Origin: Cycas panzhihuaensis
Taxonomy: Eukaryota; Cycadophyta
Reading direction: 5' to 3'
Assembly (NCBI GenBank): GCA_023213395.1
Contig: CM041465.1
Coordinates: 232,507,741 to 232,571,740, forward strand
DNA length: 64,000 bases
Made by a program: the position numbers and the translations under genes. This document shows, piece by piece, positions 31,390-41,980 of this stretch (position 1 is the stretch's first letter; each line of letters begins with the position of its first letter). A model generated the notes under the pieces. The model was not told the DNA's origin. It searched no databases and saw only the letters and a list, made by a program, of their open reading frames with translations.

Positions 31390-32990
31390 GTTTGCAGATG
31401 AAGACAAACTATTTTGTGCATATCAAACATCCAAGGTTGATGAAACTTGGATTATTGATTCTGGAGCTTCACAACACATGACTGGAAGTGAAGAGCTCCT
31501 CACCAACATCAAGGAAGGCAAAGGTCAATCAGTGACCTTTGGGAATAATCAATCTGTCAAAATCTCAGGAGTAGGCGCAATAACTCCATTTTCTTCTTCA
31601 TCAAATCCTTCCTCCTCATTTCCTAATGGCAATGCCTATTTAATACCTTCAATGGACAAAAAATTACTATCTGTTAGCAAGTTGGACAAGCAACATATGA
31701 GTTTATTGTTCCAAAACGGGAAATGTATAATTAGTGACAAAGAAGACCAAGTAGTAGCTGTTGGCTATGAGGATCAAGGCCTCTACAAGTTGGATGCAAA
31801 TAATATAATACTTGATTACGCTTACTGGTTCCATTGTCACTCCTTACTTGTCCAAGATGCAACTTTGGCATCAACGTCTAGGCCATTTGAGCTTAGACAA
31901 TTTGAGGAAGATGATCAACAAGAACATGGTACAGGGGCTTCCAAAGATCTATGGAACAAAATGTCTTTGGGAAGCGTGCATTATGGGAACTCAACATCGC
32001 TTGCCTTTCCCTAAAGGCAAAGCGTGGCGTGCATCACATCCTCTACAGTTGGTACATTCGGATTTGTGCGGACCTATGACCACAGCATCTTTTGGAGGAG
32101 CTTTGTATTACATCTCCTTCATTGATGACTTTTCTCACAAAGTCTGGGTCTATTTCATCAAACACAAATCTGAAGCATTTTCCAAGTTCAAAGAATTCAA
32201 GCTTGAAGTGGAAAATGAGTTTGGCTACTCAATCAAAACATTCAGGACAGACAATGGAGGTGAATTTACATCAAATGAATTCACACAATACTGTAAGGAT
32301 AACGACATTCGGAGACAACTAACTATACCTCACACTCCTCAACAAAATGGAGTCTCTGAACAAATGAATAGAACTTTGGCCAATAAAGCCAAAGCTATGA
32401 TGCACACAAGGACTCGAGCTTCTTGGGCGTAAGCATTTCACAGGCGCCTATGTGGCCAATCGCATCCTACTACAATCACCAACATGACACCCGAGGAGGC
32501 ATGGTGCGGCAAAAAGCCTCTTGTCGACCATTTGAGGACTTTTTGGTGCCTTTGCTTATATGCACATTCCGTCGACAAAGGAAGAAATTAGACATGCATA
32601 GTCTGAAATGCATCTTTGTAGGTTATGCCATTCACAACAAAGCCTACAAGTTGTATGATCCAATAGGGAAGAAAATGCATCTCTCAAGAGATGTCATCTT
32701 TGCTGAAGAAGATCACAAGGAGGTGCAAACAGCATCCATGCAACCTCCCGTTGACAAAGGCAAGAAGATTGTTGAGGCCTTTCTTCCCTCTCAATCCTCT
32801 ACACCATGTTCATCATCTGCACCAGCTGGACCGTCTACTTCAACTGGATTTGCTCCACTTGATCCAAGCACTTTTTCTGTTGACCAACCACTTACATCAG
32901 AAGTTCTTGAGGTTCAAGTAACTTCAATTCAAAAGTTACCCAAATGGTACACACACAAAGCAGTTCGGGGCAGTCCACATCATTGAAGGA
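31390..32990 (+). pseudogene. C2 protease and integrase (frameshifted)
   Basis: Protease WIIDSGASQHMT at about 31450-31485, within an open frame from 31328 to 32014. That frame also covers LLSVSKLDKQHMSLLFQNGK. Integrase in frame 31812-32432: zinc region LWHQRLGHLSLDNLRKM with CLWEACIMGTQ, where C1 has CLCEAC, so one zinc-binding Cys is Trp. Catalytic residues lie in HSDLCGP, RTDNGGEF and QQNGVSEQMN. The C-terminal part (32423-32986) has CIFVGYAIHNKAYKLYD and an acidic/Ser-rich linker ending KLPKWYTHKAVRG. Frame changes at about 31,860 and 32,430. Confidence 0.88.
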
Positions 32991-33032
32991 AAACGTCCAT
33001 CTAAATATCGACAGCAAACCAATTATGCACTT

Positions 33033-34574
33033 ATGGTTGAAGTGCTTTGTGTTGATGAGCCTTCAACTTTTGAGGAGGCTTCTAAAAATGAAAATTGGAA
33101 GGCTGCCATGGATGAAGAAATCCATTCTATTGAAAAGAATGGAACTTGGAATTTGGTGGAATTGCCTAAACACAAGCAGCAATCGATTTGCAAATGGGTC
33201 TACAAGACTAAATTCCATTCTGATGGTTCACTTAAAAGGCAAAAGGCCCGCCTTGTGGCAAAAGGATTTAAACAAAAAGAAGGCATAGACTATGACGAAA
33301 CTTTTGCACCAGTGGCGAACATGAATACCATCAGACTCATTTTGGCTTTAGCTGCTCAATGCAAATGGCCAGTTTATCAGATGGACGTGAAGAGCGCCTT
33401 TCTCAATGGCGATCTTCAGGAGGAGGTGTATTTGGAGCAACCTCCTGGATACAAAGTACAAGGCAAGGAGCATTTTGTATATCACCTAAAAAAGGCGTTA
33501 TATGGCTTGAAGCAAGCTCCAAGGGCATGGTACTCGAAGATCAATGACTACTTCTTGAGACATGGGTTTCATCGATCTACTTGGATCCTAATCAGATATA
33601 AAAATGAAAAGAACTATGTAAGTTTTGTTGCCTTGTATGTAGATGACTTAGTGATCACTGGTACTGACACTAACATGATTCACATTCTCCAAGATGATTT
33701 GAAGAGAAGTTTCGAGATGACAGATCTTGGACTTCTCCATTATTTTTTAGGCTTTGAGATATGGCAACAGCTAGGCTATATCTTCATCTCCCAAGCGAAA
33801 TATTCTTGGGACATTTTGCGACGGTTCAGGATGCACGACTGCAAAATAGCGCTTACACCTATGGAGAATGGATCTAAGCTTACTCTCAATGAGGAAGATG
33901 CACCTGCAGATTCCGCACTTTACTGGCAGTTGATTGGGAGTCTCATTTATCTCACCAACACTCGACCGGATATTTCATTTGCTGTTGGGATTTGCTCACG
34001 TTACATGTCTCAACCCAATCAGATACACTGGAATGCAGCCAAACGCATACTTAAGTACATCAAAGGCACATTGCAGCATGGCCTTGAGTATGCACATAAT
34101 GAGAACTTCACTCTAGAAGGGTTCTCAGATTCTGATTGGGCAGGTTGCCAAGATAGCAGAAGATCAACCTCGGGATACTGTTTTTCCCTTGGTTTAGCAG
34201 TTGTTTCGTGGAGTTGCAAGAAGCAACCCAATGTTACCTTGTTCTCCACCGAAGTAGAATACAAAGCTGCGATCGGTATGACTTGTGAGGCTATCTGGCT
34301 ACGACGGATTCTTGGGGAACTTATACTTGAGCAGGGTCATCCCACCAGGATACATTGCGACAATCAAAGTGTGCTCAAGTTAGCTAAGAATCCCTTTGTT
34401 TCATCTTGTGAACAAAACACATCGAGGTTCACCATCACTTCATCGAGAGCATATGCGAATGGTGAGATCAACCTCCGGTCTGAGACCTACGGAGGAGCGG
34501 ACAGAGACATCTTTACCAAGCCTCTTGGTAGAGAAGTTTGTAAAATTCGAGAGATGGTCTTGGTGTCGACTTAA
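33033..34574 (+). CDS. C2 reverse transcriptase and RNase H ORF (513 residues)
   Basis: The longest open frame in the window, part of a gag-pol polyprotein rather than a separate gene; the Met at 33033 is unlikely to be a true start. [74 protein letters not shown] and the active site ALYVDDLVITG (about residues 200-210). RNase H: GFSDSDWAGCQDSRRSTSGY, STEVEYKAAIGMTCEAIWL, HCDNQSVLKLAKNP. Just after this the reading drifts out of phase (34,400-34,500; SSCEQNTSRFTIT in place of the usual HIEVHHH region) before ending DIFTKPLGREV, so RNase H is damaged although the frame stays open. Confidence 0.88.
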   Translation: MVEVLCVDEPSTFEEASKNENWKAAMDEEIHSIEKNGTWNLVELPKHKQQSICKWVYKTKFHSDGSLKRQKARLVAKGFKQKEGIDYDETFAPVANMNTIRLILALAAQCKWPVYQMDVKSAFLNGDLQEEVYLEQPPGYKVQGKEHFVYHLKKALYGLKQAPRAWYSKINDYFLRHGFHRSTWILIRYKNEKNYVSFVALYVDDLVITGTDTNMIHILQDDLKRSFEMTDLGLLHYFLGFEIWQQLGYIFISQAKYSWDILRRFRMHDCKIALTPMENGSKLTLNEEDAPADSALYWQLIGSLIYLTNTRPDISFAVGICSRYMSQPNQIHWNAAKRILKYIKGTLQHGLEYAHNENFTLEGFSDSDWAGCQDSRRSTSGYCFSLGLAVVSWSCKKQPNVTLFSTEVEYKAAIGMTCEAIWLRRILGELILEQGHPTRIHCDNQSVLKLAKNPFVSSCEQNTSRFTITSSRAYANGEINLRSETYGGADRDIFTKPLGREVCKIREMVLVST

Positions 34575-34594
34575 CATTGTAAGCGATGAGGGGG

Positions 34595-35147
34595 TGTTAA
34601 ACCTTATGTTTACGTGTTAAGATTATGTACTTTAATTTTTATGTAATATGTGTACTTTTGTACTTTAGGGGTGACTTATCACTTAAGTGATAAAGCGCAC
34701 ACCACATTCTTTCTAGTGACACAACGTTGTCACTAAAGGGTCAAATGGACCCTCATGCATTTTTGCTCACATGAGAGCCCAAAAGGACACATGTCCAACA
34801 TGCAAGGCATGTATCTTGGATGTTTGACATTTGTCAAATATCCAAGGCCTTAGGTCTCTCATTTCACTCTATATAATGAGACCTCTCCTCATTGTCTCAT
34901 AAGAGAGTTGGAGCTGTATTGTTATGCTGTCAGTTTGCTAATCAAACTGTTCATTCTTTGGAGGTGGGACCAATTCCAACTCCACATATTGGGTATCATT
35001 TTCTCTTGCTCCTTCATTCATGTTTTGTCTCTTTGCTTTCTCTTTACCTTGAGATTATTATACTTGTTTGTATTTCTGCAACTAGAACTAGAGTGATCCT
35101 AGTTTCTAGATCTAGGGACTGTTGAGGCCATCTAGCCTCTTTTCACA
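34595..35147 (+). repeat. C2 3' LTR (553 bp)
   Basis: TGTTAAACC to TTTTCACA, preceded by GATGAGGGGG (34585-34594) and followed by target copy ttgcg. It contains the palindrome at 34676-34693, the hairpin at 34815-34846 and the TATA box at about 34,866-34,879. Confidence 0.95.
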
Positions 35148-35291
35148 TTGCGTTGGTGGATTTTTTGGTCCACGTAATATATATTTTGTGCCATTTATTT
35201 GAAAGCACATGACCTTGGTCATATAGTTGGTGACTATATTCCCTAATGTTTGCAATCACTGTACCCCTACAACTACATCGAATCCCCCTAT

Positions 35292-35705
35292 CTACATTGC
35301 AAACATATTGGAATTCAAAGGATATTCATTGATTTTCAAGTTGATCTTTTTGCAAAATCCTCCGCAAGGCGCTGTTTTTCCATTAGCAATTGATACTTGG
35401 AAGCTTTTGAATGGCTCCACCTTTATTCCTAGCTTATGGGATGTTGGTCTGTTAATAATGTTGTGGGTGCTCCCACTATCCACCGATACTGGTATTGGGG
35501 CTCCTTTTAGCATCCCTTCGAATTGTAGTGTTTGAGGTGCGGTACTTTGTCCTATTATGGCTTGCAGAGAGATTTGAACGTTCTTTGTATCAATTTCAAG
35601 TAATTCATCCAGTGCGATTTCGATTTGTTCATTGTTGTCTTGTTGATTTGGGACTACGTCTTCTTTCGTTTGTTCTGGTATCTCTAATTCTTCGTTATTT
35701 AGCAT
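35292..35705 (-). pseudogene. G2 aspartic protease
   Basis: Minus strand, open for 137 residues. An acidic stretch (NEELEIPEQTKED) leads to ISLQAIIGQSTAPQTLQFEG, then the retropepsin site VSVDSGSTHNII and FQVSIANGKTAPCGG. The order and motif are standard for Gypsy gag-pol. The frame runs on towards RT but is cut by C2 at 35147. Confidence 0.88.
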
Positions 35706-35849
35706 GAATACCTTTTTTCTCAGATATTGGTGCTCTTGGTTCCACTTTCCTTCGTATTTGAAATAGGTGCCTTTCTTTATGTGTTCTTCTCGCGTAGGAT
35801 TTTCCGTTGTGCTCTTGATTGCAAGAGGAGCATTCGACTTAACTCTTGA

Positions 35850-36650
35850 CCTATTCTAGTTCGCGTTAGGTGGTGGTACAAATTTTGTTCTGCGCATATA
35901 GGTTGGCCTGGGTTCTTTGAGTTCAACTTCAGCACATCTGGCATGCTTTATGATTTCTTCTAATGCTCTGTGTTGTTGTGCTAATATGCAGAATCTTATG
36001 GGTGCCTTAAGACCACTTGTATAGGTCTCCGTGAGACATTCCTGGGGGATGCTTGACGTAGTCATGTATTGTAACATTTGGAATTGTTTTGTATACTTTT
36101 GAACTGATCTGGTCTGCTGTAGTCTTGTTAGCTGGGCAAAATAATCCATGGCCCATGAGTCTTCGTATTGATTGATAATAGCCACTCAGAAGTTTCTCCA
36201 CTCTTGTTGTTGTGGTCCTTGCATGTTTTTCCACCAATAATACCAATTTAAGGCTTGTCCATAAAGATGTAGAGAGGCGATTGGAGCCATATCTGTCTCT
36301 GGCGTCTGGTTTACTATGAAATTTGTTTCCATCTGGAGTAACCATGCTCTTATGTCACATGTCTTTTTTGGATCAAATTTTCTCAGTGCGATCTTCGTGT
36401 TTGCTAGAATTCCTTGTGATTTTATGTTCCTTCAATGGAATACAAATCCTTCTTTAAACCTACCTTCTTGGTTCCCTTGGTTTATGTCTTGATTTGAATC
36501 CTGATTTTGTTCTATTTTAGGTTGGGTTATCTCTTGCTTTTCTAACTTCACATTAAGGTTCTTGATCTGCTGTATGAGTTTCTGCATGACTGTTGTCATG
36601 GTCTCTGCCAATTGTTTCTTTGCTTCTTGGGATCTTGACATTTTGCTTGG
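35850..36650 (-). pseudogene. G2 gag
   Basis: Minus strand. N-terminus MSRSQEAKKQLAETMTTVMQ, then KLIQQIKNLNVKLEKQE (a likely coiled coil) at 36641-36432. The capsid region lies at 36345-35856, including EDSWAMDYFAQLTRLQQTRS and KYTKQFQMLQYMTTSSIPQE. Two overlapping frames in 36007-36345 and 35856-36185 show a frameshift near 36,180. I did not find a clear zinc knuckle. Confidence 0.8.
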
Positions 36651-36775
36651 CGGTCTAATCTTCCTGGATCTTAATTCCGTTTGGGTTCTTTCAAAAGATC
36701 TAGGGTGGGAGGGTGGGTCAAAATTTTGCTTCCCCCTGGTTGAAATATCTCCTTAAAATCCCACTTCTGAATGAA

Positions 36776-36787
36776 GCTCTGATACCA
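36776..36787 (-). other. G2 primer-binding site (tRNA-iMet type)
   Basis: The minus strand reads TGGTATCAGAGC two bases inside the right LTR. Chromoviruses commonly use this primer. It confirms the minus orientation and the LTR boundary at 36790. Confidence 0.92.
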
Positions 36788-36789
36788 CT

Positions 36790-37265
36790 TGTAATGGTTC
36801 TTTCACCCAAGAAGGCAGAAATAGGACAGAACAGGGCTAAATTTCACAAATAATAGAACACAAACTGGCAATTTCATATACAAGAAGTACAATGTAGATG
36901 AATACCTGTAAATATAATCAATTACAAATGCTGAATATGATGTCAACTCGATACAAAAGTACAAATAGAAGTTCAAGAATTACCAACACAACTTGCAATA
37001 ATCACCAAGCCCTTCGAGGCAGGGATCCTCCTCAGAAATGCAGCCCTAAGGCCGAAAAATTTGTAGCTACCTTAGGGCCGGAATTGAGAAGAAACACTTC
37101 ACAAAATGATGATGGTGAATGATCTGAAAGATCCCTATTTATAGGCACTCAAATTGGGACATAATGAAGTAGATTGGGATAGGGAGAGATGCGCCCAAAA
37201 TGACTACTAGAAGTCGGCCACAACAAGTAGTTAGAGGTCGGCTAGACTTTAAAGGGGTTTCTTCA
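36790..37265 (-). repeat. G2 5' LTR (476 bp)
   Basis: Plus-strand ends TGTAATGGTTCTTTCACCCA and GGGGTTTCTTCA, followed by the target copy caagg (37266-37270). Partner of 24260-24734. Confidence 0.9.
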
Positions 37266-37270
37266 CAAGG

Positions 37271-39982
37271 TGTCGCCTGGGATCATCTTGATTGAATATT
37301 TTTTTTCCCTCAACATTGGAAGGACTAGTTCACTTCCTTCATCTGACAATGTAATGGTTATGTCCTTCCAATATTGAAGGCACTCAATTTTGCATAACCA
37401 TGGACGACTTAGTAGTGCTAGATAGGGTGCCATCCCTTTCACCATGTCAGTTATGGTGAAATCTATTGACACTATAATACTTGCTACATCCATCTTAACA
37501 TTCAACAATTTTCCCACTGGTTTGACCAAGAATTCATTGGCCAATTTTAGCTAATATGTTGCAGCTTCCAATTTTGGGCTTCCTAATTTCTTCCATGTTG
37601 TTGTGGGTAATACATTCATCATTGCACTTATTGTCAATGAATCAGGCATGCACATAAAACTGTAATGGTAACTGTGGGATCAAGTTCAAAAGAAGGTATC
37701 ATATTTTTTAGACTTTTTATGGATTCCTTATGTTTGTAATACGCCCATCTTTATCCATTCAATGACTTGCTCTAATGGAATGGTTAATCATAGTTGCTTC
37801 ATTAAATTCTCCATTAATAGCAACATTCAGGGTATATCCTCTATTGGTAGTTGCTTGAATAATTTCTTTGCTTGAACCAATTGTGGCTGACGTTATGCTT
37901 CTTGGACTATGGGTTCTTTTTTTTAGATTTATTTTTCCTTACATACATATTTTGTGCCACCGATTTACCCATTGGTAATGAATTCCCTACTTCTTTTCTC
38001 GTTGCTTCCTTTAATGTTCTTTTGGCAACTTCAAAACGATTTATTTCCACTTTAGGATAGGGATAATTGTTTGTCATCTTTTTTTTTTCCCCTTTTGTTT
38101 ACTTCTTGTTTGCAATTTAACGTTTTTACTTGTTTGGGAATTGTGGCCATTAGATTGGTGACCTTTGTTTTTCCCTTACAATCCTCAAGTTTGTGATTTC
38201 TCGGCCCGCAATCTTTACATATGAATAAACATTGTTCATGAGCCCTAGTTGTTGGGCACTCTGATTTCCAATGGTTGAATTCAAGGCACATTAAAAATCT
38301 TCTCATCGATGGTTTCTTTTTCAATATAGGTGCTTAGTTGAGTTAATGCCTCTTTCTTTGCCTTGGCCTCTGTAACTTCATCCTTTCAAATTAAAATAAC
38401 ATTCTTTCGTATTGTGGTTGTCCATGTTGCAAATGTGGCACCACTTATCCTATTTCCTTGTTTCTCTATTCTTAGGGCTTAGTTCACATTATTTTATGGA
38501 ATGTGAATCTTCTTTATACATATGGCCCCATTTCTCCATTTTGAATTCTTTTCTTTTCTTCTTTTTACTTTTCTCTTTTTCTTTCTTATTTTTCATTTTT
38601 AATCTAGATACTTTTCTTCTTAGAGTTTCTATTTTAAAATCCCCTTTTGTTTTATTTACCTAAGAAATTGGTCGATTACATTGATTTTGCTTTAATTCCC
38701 ATAACTTCTTTTGCAATTTGAGTAGTAATGGGTCATGCCCTCTTGTTTGAGGCATCCATCTTTGCCTCAAAGTCTAAAGCTAACTCTTGGGCATTCTTGA
38801 AGAACTTAAGAGGATTTGTGTGCATCATAGATCTTAACTTTTCATTTAATCCTATGACAAAGTAATTCTTCATATTATGATCTATCATTGTTTTGTTTGT
38901 CATATTGGTCGTGATCATTTTTATATGACTTATGTAGGTCAGCACTGCTTCATTCGGTTTTTGTTTAATTTCTTTTAAAGCAATTTTCACAGCTTCATTG
39001 TTGTAGAATTTCTAAAATCTTTCTTTAAAACGTTTCTTCATATTTTCCCATATTTTCACTTTGTCTAACTCCTTGTACCATGCCAATGGTACTCCTCTTA
39101 GGGTGCAAGCAAATCTTGCCTTAATTTCTTGATTATCATTAATTTTCTTCACATTTATGAAATTTTGAAGGAGATACATGTGCTCAACAACATTAGACGT
39201 ATCATTGAAAATTAACTTCCAAAACTCTCTTGAGTTGTCCATCCTTGGTGAGTTTAATGTTGTGCCTCCTAGTAATGGTGAAATTCCTTCTTTTGGGGAT
39301 GTGGTCACTTCTTCTAGAGATAACTCCATTTTTTCCACAATTTCGAGTTTAGGTGGCGTTCTTGGTGTTCTTCTCTTAGCACTATCTCTTTCAAATAGGG
39401 GATTTTAAAAAGGTGTTCTTAGATGAATGGGTTCAAGCACTCTTGATACCTAGACTGTCAATGGTGTCACTATGAAATATGATTGCTTAGATCCCTTAGT
39501 CAGCGAATCTTCAAACAATTGCCTTGTTAGTTTGTTTTCCCAATATGCCAAGGGACCTTCCTTCGCTTTCTCCTCATGATCACTTAGGTTGTTCGGGGTA
39601 TAATACACACTTGTGCCTTCCACCTTCCCTAGGGTTTTATCTTCCTTTTACGAAGTATTATTTTGTTCCAGCTTGTCTTTGTTCAAAATTTCCTCCTTTT
39701 TTGTGCTATTGATATCGGATCTAATTGGGGTAGGTGTTATCACCGTTTGTTCTCCATGTCTCTTAAGTTCTTCCTCTTGGAGTGTTTGGGCTCCACTTGC
39801 CTCAGATTCCTCAATGGACTGCCCCTTAGTTTCATTACTCTTATTGAGTTTAACCTCTTAGCCCTTCTTAATTTGGCTTCTTTTGAGCATCTTAAAGCTC
39901 TTTATCTACTTGATTTTGCTATTCCCTTAGGTGAAGTTTGTTTTGGTGGCTCCCCTACCTTCGAAGGCCTCTTGGGTGACAT
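37271..39982 (-). pseudogene. G3 gag, zinc knuckles and protease
   Basis: Minus strand. Gag starts MSPKRPSKVGEP at 39982, like G4. Capsid domain at about 39,290-38,740 (FACTLRGVPLAWYKELDK; KNYFVIGLNEKLRSMMH). Knuckles at about 38,470-38,180 (FLMCLEFNHWKSECP; CKDCGPRNHKLEDCKGK). The protease-side segment 37544-37271 has LANEFLVKP-type sequence, then YLALLSRPWLCKIE and LPMLREKKYSIKMIPGD, where G2 is inserted. The Asp-Gly-Gly active site of G1 and G4 is not preserved; that stretch (about 37,600) reads TISAMMNVLP. Many stops. Confidence 0.82.
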
Positions 39983-40103
39983 TGGAAGGTCCCTTGGCTG
40001 TTGAAGGCTTAGTTACGACCTACCATCATGACGATAACCAGGGTTCCTTGGTCTTTGAACATAGTATATTGGCAAAACTTTGGCCTAGTCCCTCCTTAGT
40101 GGA

Positions 40104-40121
40104 CATAGGCAACGTAACCAA
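40104..40121 (-). other. G3 putative primer-binding site
   Basis: Minus strand TTGGTTACGTTGCCTATG next to the right LTR, one or two bases different from the G1/G4 site TTGGTTCCGTTGCCTAC. Confidence 0.65.
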
Positions 40122-40982
40122 TGTTGACTTCTCTCACTACCCTTATGAGAATACACTTGTCAAGGGGTCACAAATCGGTAGTCTAGTTAGGGTTGGGTCA
40201 ACATAGTCATATCATCACTTTATCATACAATTATTATAACAATAAAACATCATAATGTTATCATTATGCCCTATATCAGTCAATAATCTAACATACGTTC
40301 ACCATGAAATAACTATTATGCACAAGATACTCAATATTCTGCAATATTACTGTCAATGCCTATACATCACTAGAAAGAATGTTTGACATGTATTCCATAC
40401 AAAACCATATCATCCCAGATAATAACTTGGCTCTCATGTTAGAGTAGATGGCATAGGAATGAATAACTTGGCTCTCACCCTTGAGAGTATGACATAAGAC
40501 TTAGTGACTCAGCTCTCACACCAAAATGGTGGAACAAGCCCCAATAAATACCAATTACATGCCTTTTGGGGGAAGGGTTGTGACTTATGGTCACAACCAT
40601 TTCTTTTCATAACAAAGTGACTCTTCACTTAATTTCTCATTACATTTAATTAACTACCATACATTTAGTCAGTATGACCATACAAAAGTATGTCCATGGG
40701 TGATATGATCATGCCTGGAACGTATGGCTCGATTTTGGTTGTGCGTTGCATGCATTCCCTTCTATGCATTCTGCATGCATTCCTATTTGCGTGCATTCCT
40801 TTCGAGAATGTATCTCCATATGCATCCCTCGAGAGTTATTTTCTGGCCTTCACTATTTTTTGGCATGCGTTCCCACATGCAATTCTTTAGCGATGCATTC
40901 CTACATTCCTCATGCCAAAATAAGCATACAATCCTACTTTCCATGGTCCAAAATGATATGAGTACCGGATTTTGCCCCAAGA
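40122..40982 (-). repeat. G3 5' LTR (861 bp)
   Basis: Plus-strand start TGTTGACTTCTCTCACTACC. The end reads TTTTGCCCCAAGA (mutated from CCCAACA) and is followed by target copy agggt. The LTR contains many direct TGCATTC-type motifs at 40,740-40,910. Confidence 0.85.
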
Positions 40983-40987
40983 AGGGT

Positions 40988-41424
40988 TCGTAAGATGTCA
41001 CCAGATATTTCAACAATCCCACGAGATAAAGAGAGTCCCCAATGACGAACCATGTCTCATGAGTGGACACCACGAGACAGAGGAGGCAAAGGCATGAGAC
41101 ATGTTACCATGGGAGGTGCATAGTGATAACAACTCACACACTGAAGAACATCTCTACACATGAGTCAACAATGGGAGCTTGTCTCACGGGAGACGCCCAC
41201 TCAACATGCCATAGCACTAAAACTCAATGTAAGATAATGGCCACAACATTAATACTCCATGCAAGACAATCACCACAACAAAGAAAGTGCACAATAGAAT
41301 GACAATAATAATACAAGGATGTTGAATAATAGATGTTGAAAGTACCTTCTTTGCCTTACATTGTGGTGGATTTGCAGACCTAATAAACATGGCATTGCTT
41401 GAGGTGTTGCCTTAGCATGGTGCA
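40988..41424. other. No gene recognised; flank between G3 and C3
   Basis: About 440 bp with a recurring CA(C/T)GAGAC / GTCTCA(T/C)G motif (about 41,020-41,200), often as inverted pairs such as GTCTCACGGGAGAC. I see no ORF of interest, LTR end or primer site. It should continue C6, into which G3 inserted, but I could not confirm this by sequence. 41425-41429 (cctat) is the left target copy of C3. Confidence 0.4.
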
Positions 41425-41429
41425 CCTAT

Positions 41430-41965
41430 TGTTAGAACCTTCACTTCCTATGCATTAAGTCTTGACCATAGGTTTTAGTATTTTTGTCACTTTAGGCCTT
41501 CATCCTAAAGTATTCATTTGTTTGATTATAAAATTGTCTTTTGTCTTGTAGTGGCTTTTCTCACATGTGCTTGTAAGGAGTCAACTTTGGAGGGCTCTAT
41601 CCATATCCTTGAGGAAAGAAGAGTCCTGATCAGATTTGTCTTTTAGTATTGATTAGTGACATGTGGTGAGATCCTGATCATCCAAACTCCTTTATAAGGA
41701 GTCCTATTTTCATGTTTTGGCATGTAGTATGGGAATTAGAGTTATGCTGCTGTAAGTGTCTCTTGTAGGTGAAGTGTTGAGATGAATTCTCCTTCATACT
41801 TGTATTTGTGATAAGTTGAGTTGAAGTTCAATACTCCTCCCTATTATCTTTATGTGTTGTACTACATCTTGTCATTAATTTAAAGTGTTTAGTCCTTCAT
41901 ATTTCGATTTCCTATCTAGTTCGTCAATAGATTCTGGTGCTTGTATCTTCTCCTTTCGTCTTTCA
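41430..41965 (+). repeat. C3 5' LTR (536 bp)
   Basis: TGTTAGAACCTTCACTTCC to TTTCGTCTTTCA. The TATA box sits in a perfect 17-bp palindrome, ACTCCTTTATAAGGAGT (41686-41702). The partner LTR at 48862 carries the same palindrome at 49118-49134. Confidence 0.93.
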
Positions 41966-41968
41966 ATT

Positions 41969-41980
41969 TGGTATCAGAGC
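41969..41980 (+). other. C3 primer-binding site (tRNA-iMet type)
   Basis: TGGTATCAGAGC, three bases after the 5' LTR end. Confidence 0.92.

Larger units (their letters stand above)
27680..35147 (+). mobile_element. C2: complete Ty1/Copia element, innermost of the nest
   Basis: Full-length relative of C1. LTRs at 27680-28234 and 34595-35147 (TGTTAAA(G/C)C to CTTTTCACA), target duplication ttgcg at 27675-27679 and 35148-35152, iMet PBS and GATGAGGGGG purine tract. About 15-20 LTR differences by eye. Coding order is gag, protease, integrase, RT, RNase H. It has a few stops and frameshifts but a 513-residue RT-RNase H frame. It is inserted in plus orientation in minus-strand G2. Confidence 0.95.
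24260..37265 (-). mobile_element. G2: chromovirus-type Gypsy element carrying nested C2
   Basis: Minus-strand Ty3/Gypsy element. LTRs at 24260-24734 and 36790-37265 read, on the plus strand, TGTAA(C/T)GGTTCTTTCACCC to TCNTCA/TCCA. The target duplication caagg is at 24255-24259 and 37266-37270. It has an iMet-type PBS next to the right LTR. Coding order on the minus strand is gag, protease, RT, RNase H, integrase, chromodomain. Copia C2 (27680-35147) is inserted between protease and RT. The inserted target is the linker of G3. Confidence 0.93.
22518..40982 (-). mobile_element. G3: RT-less Gypsy-type element carrying nested G2 and C2
   Basis: Minus-strand member of the G1/G4 family. LTRs are at 22518-23265 and 40122-40982. 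The target duplication agggt is present at 22513-22517 and 40983-40987. Its own sequence is 22518-24259 plus 37271-40982; the middle is chromovirus G2 (24260-37265, with a TSD copy at each side). Removing G2 joins the protease-linker frame (…IPGDTL to MIANDETS) as in G4. Gag, knuckles, protease and the integrase-like tail are present, with no RT or integrase core, exactly as in G1 and G4. Confidence 0.9.

Noticed and set aside
40988-41424. 5' end and LTR of C6
   Set aside because: Expected here from the nesting, but no PBS, gag upstream sequence or match to 18419-18793 could be seen.
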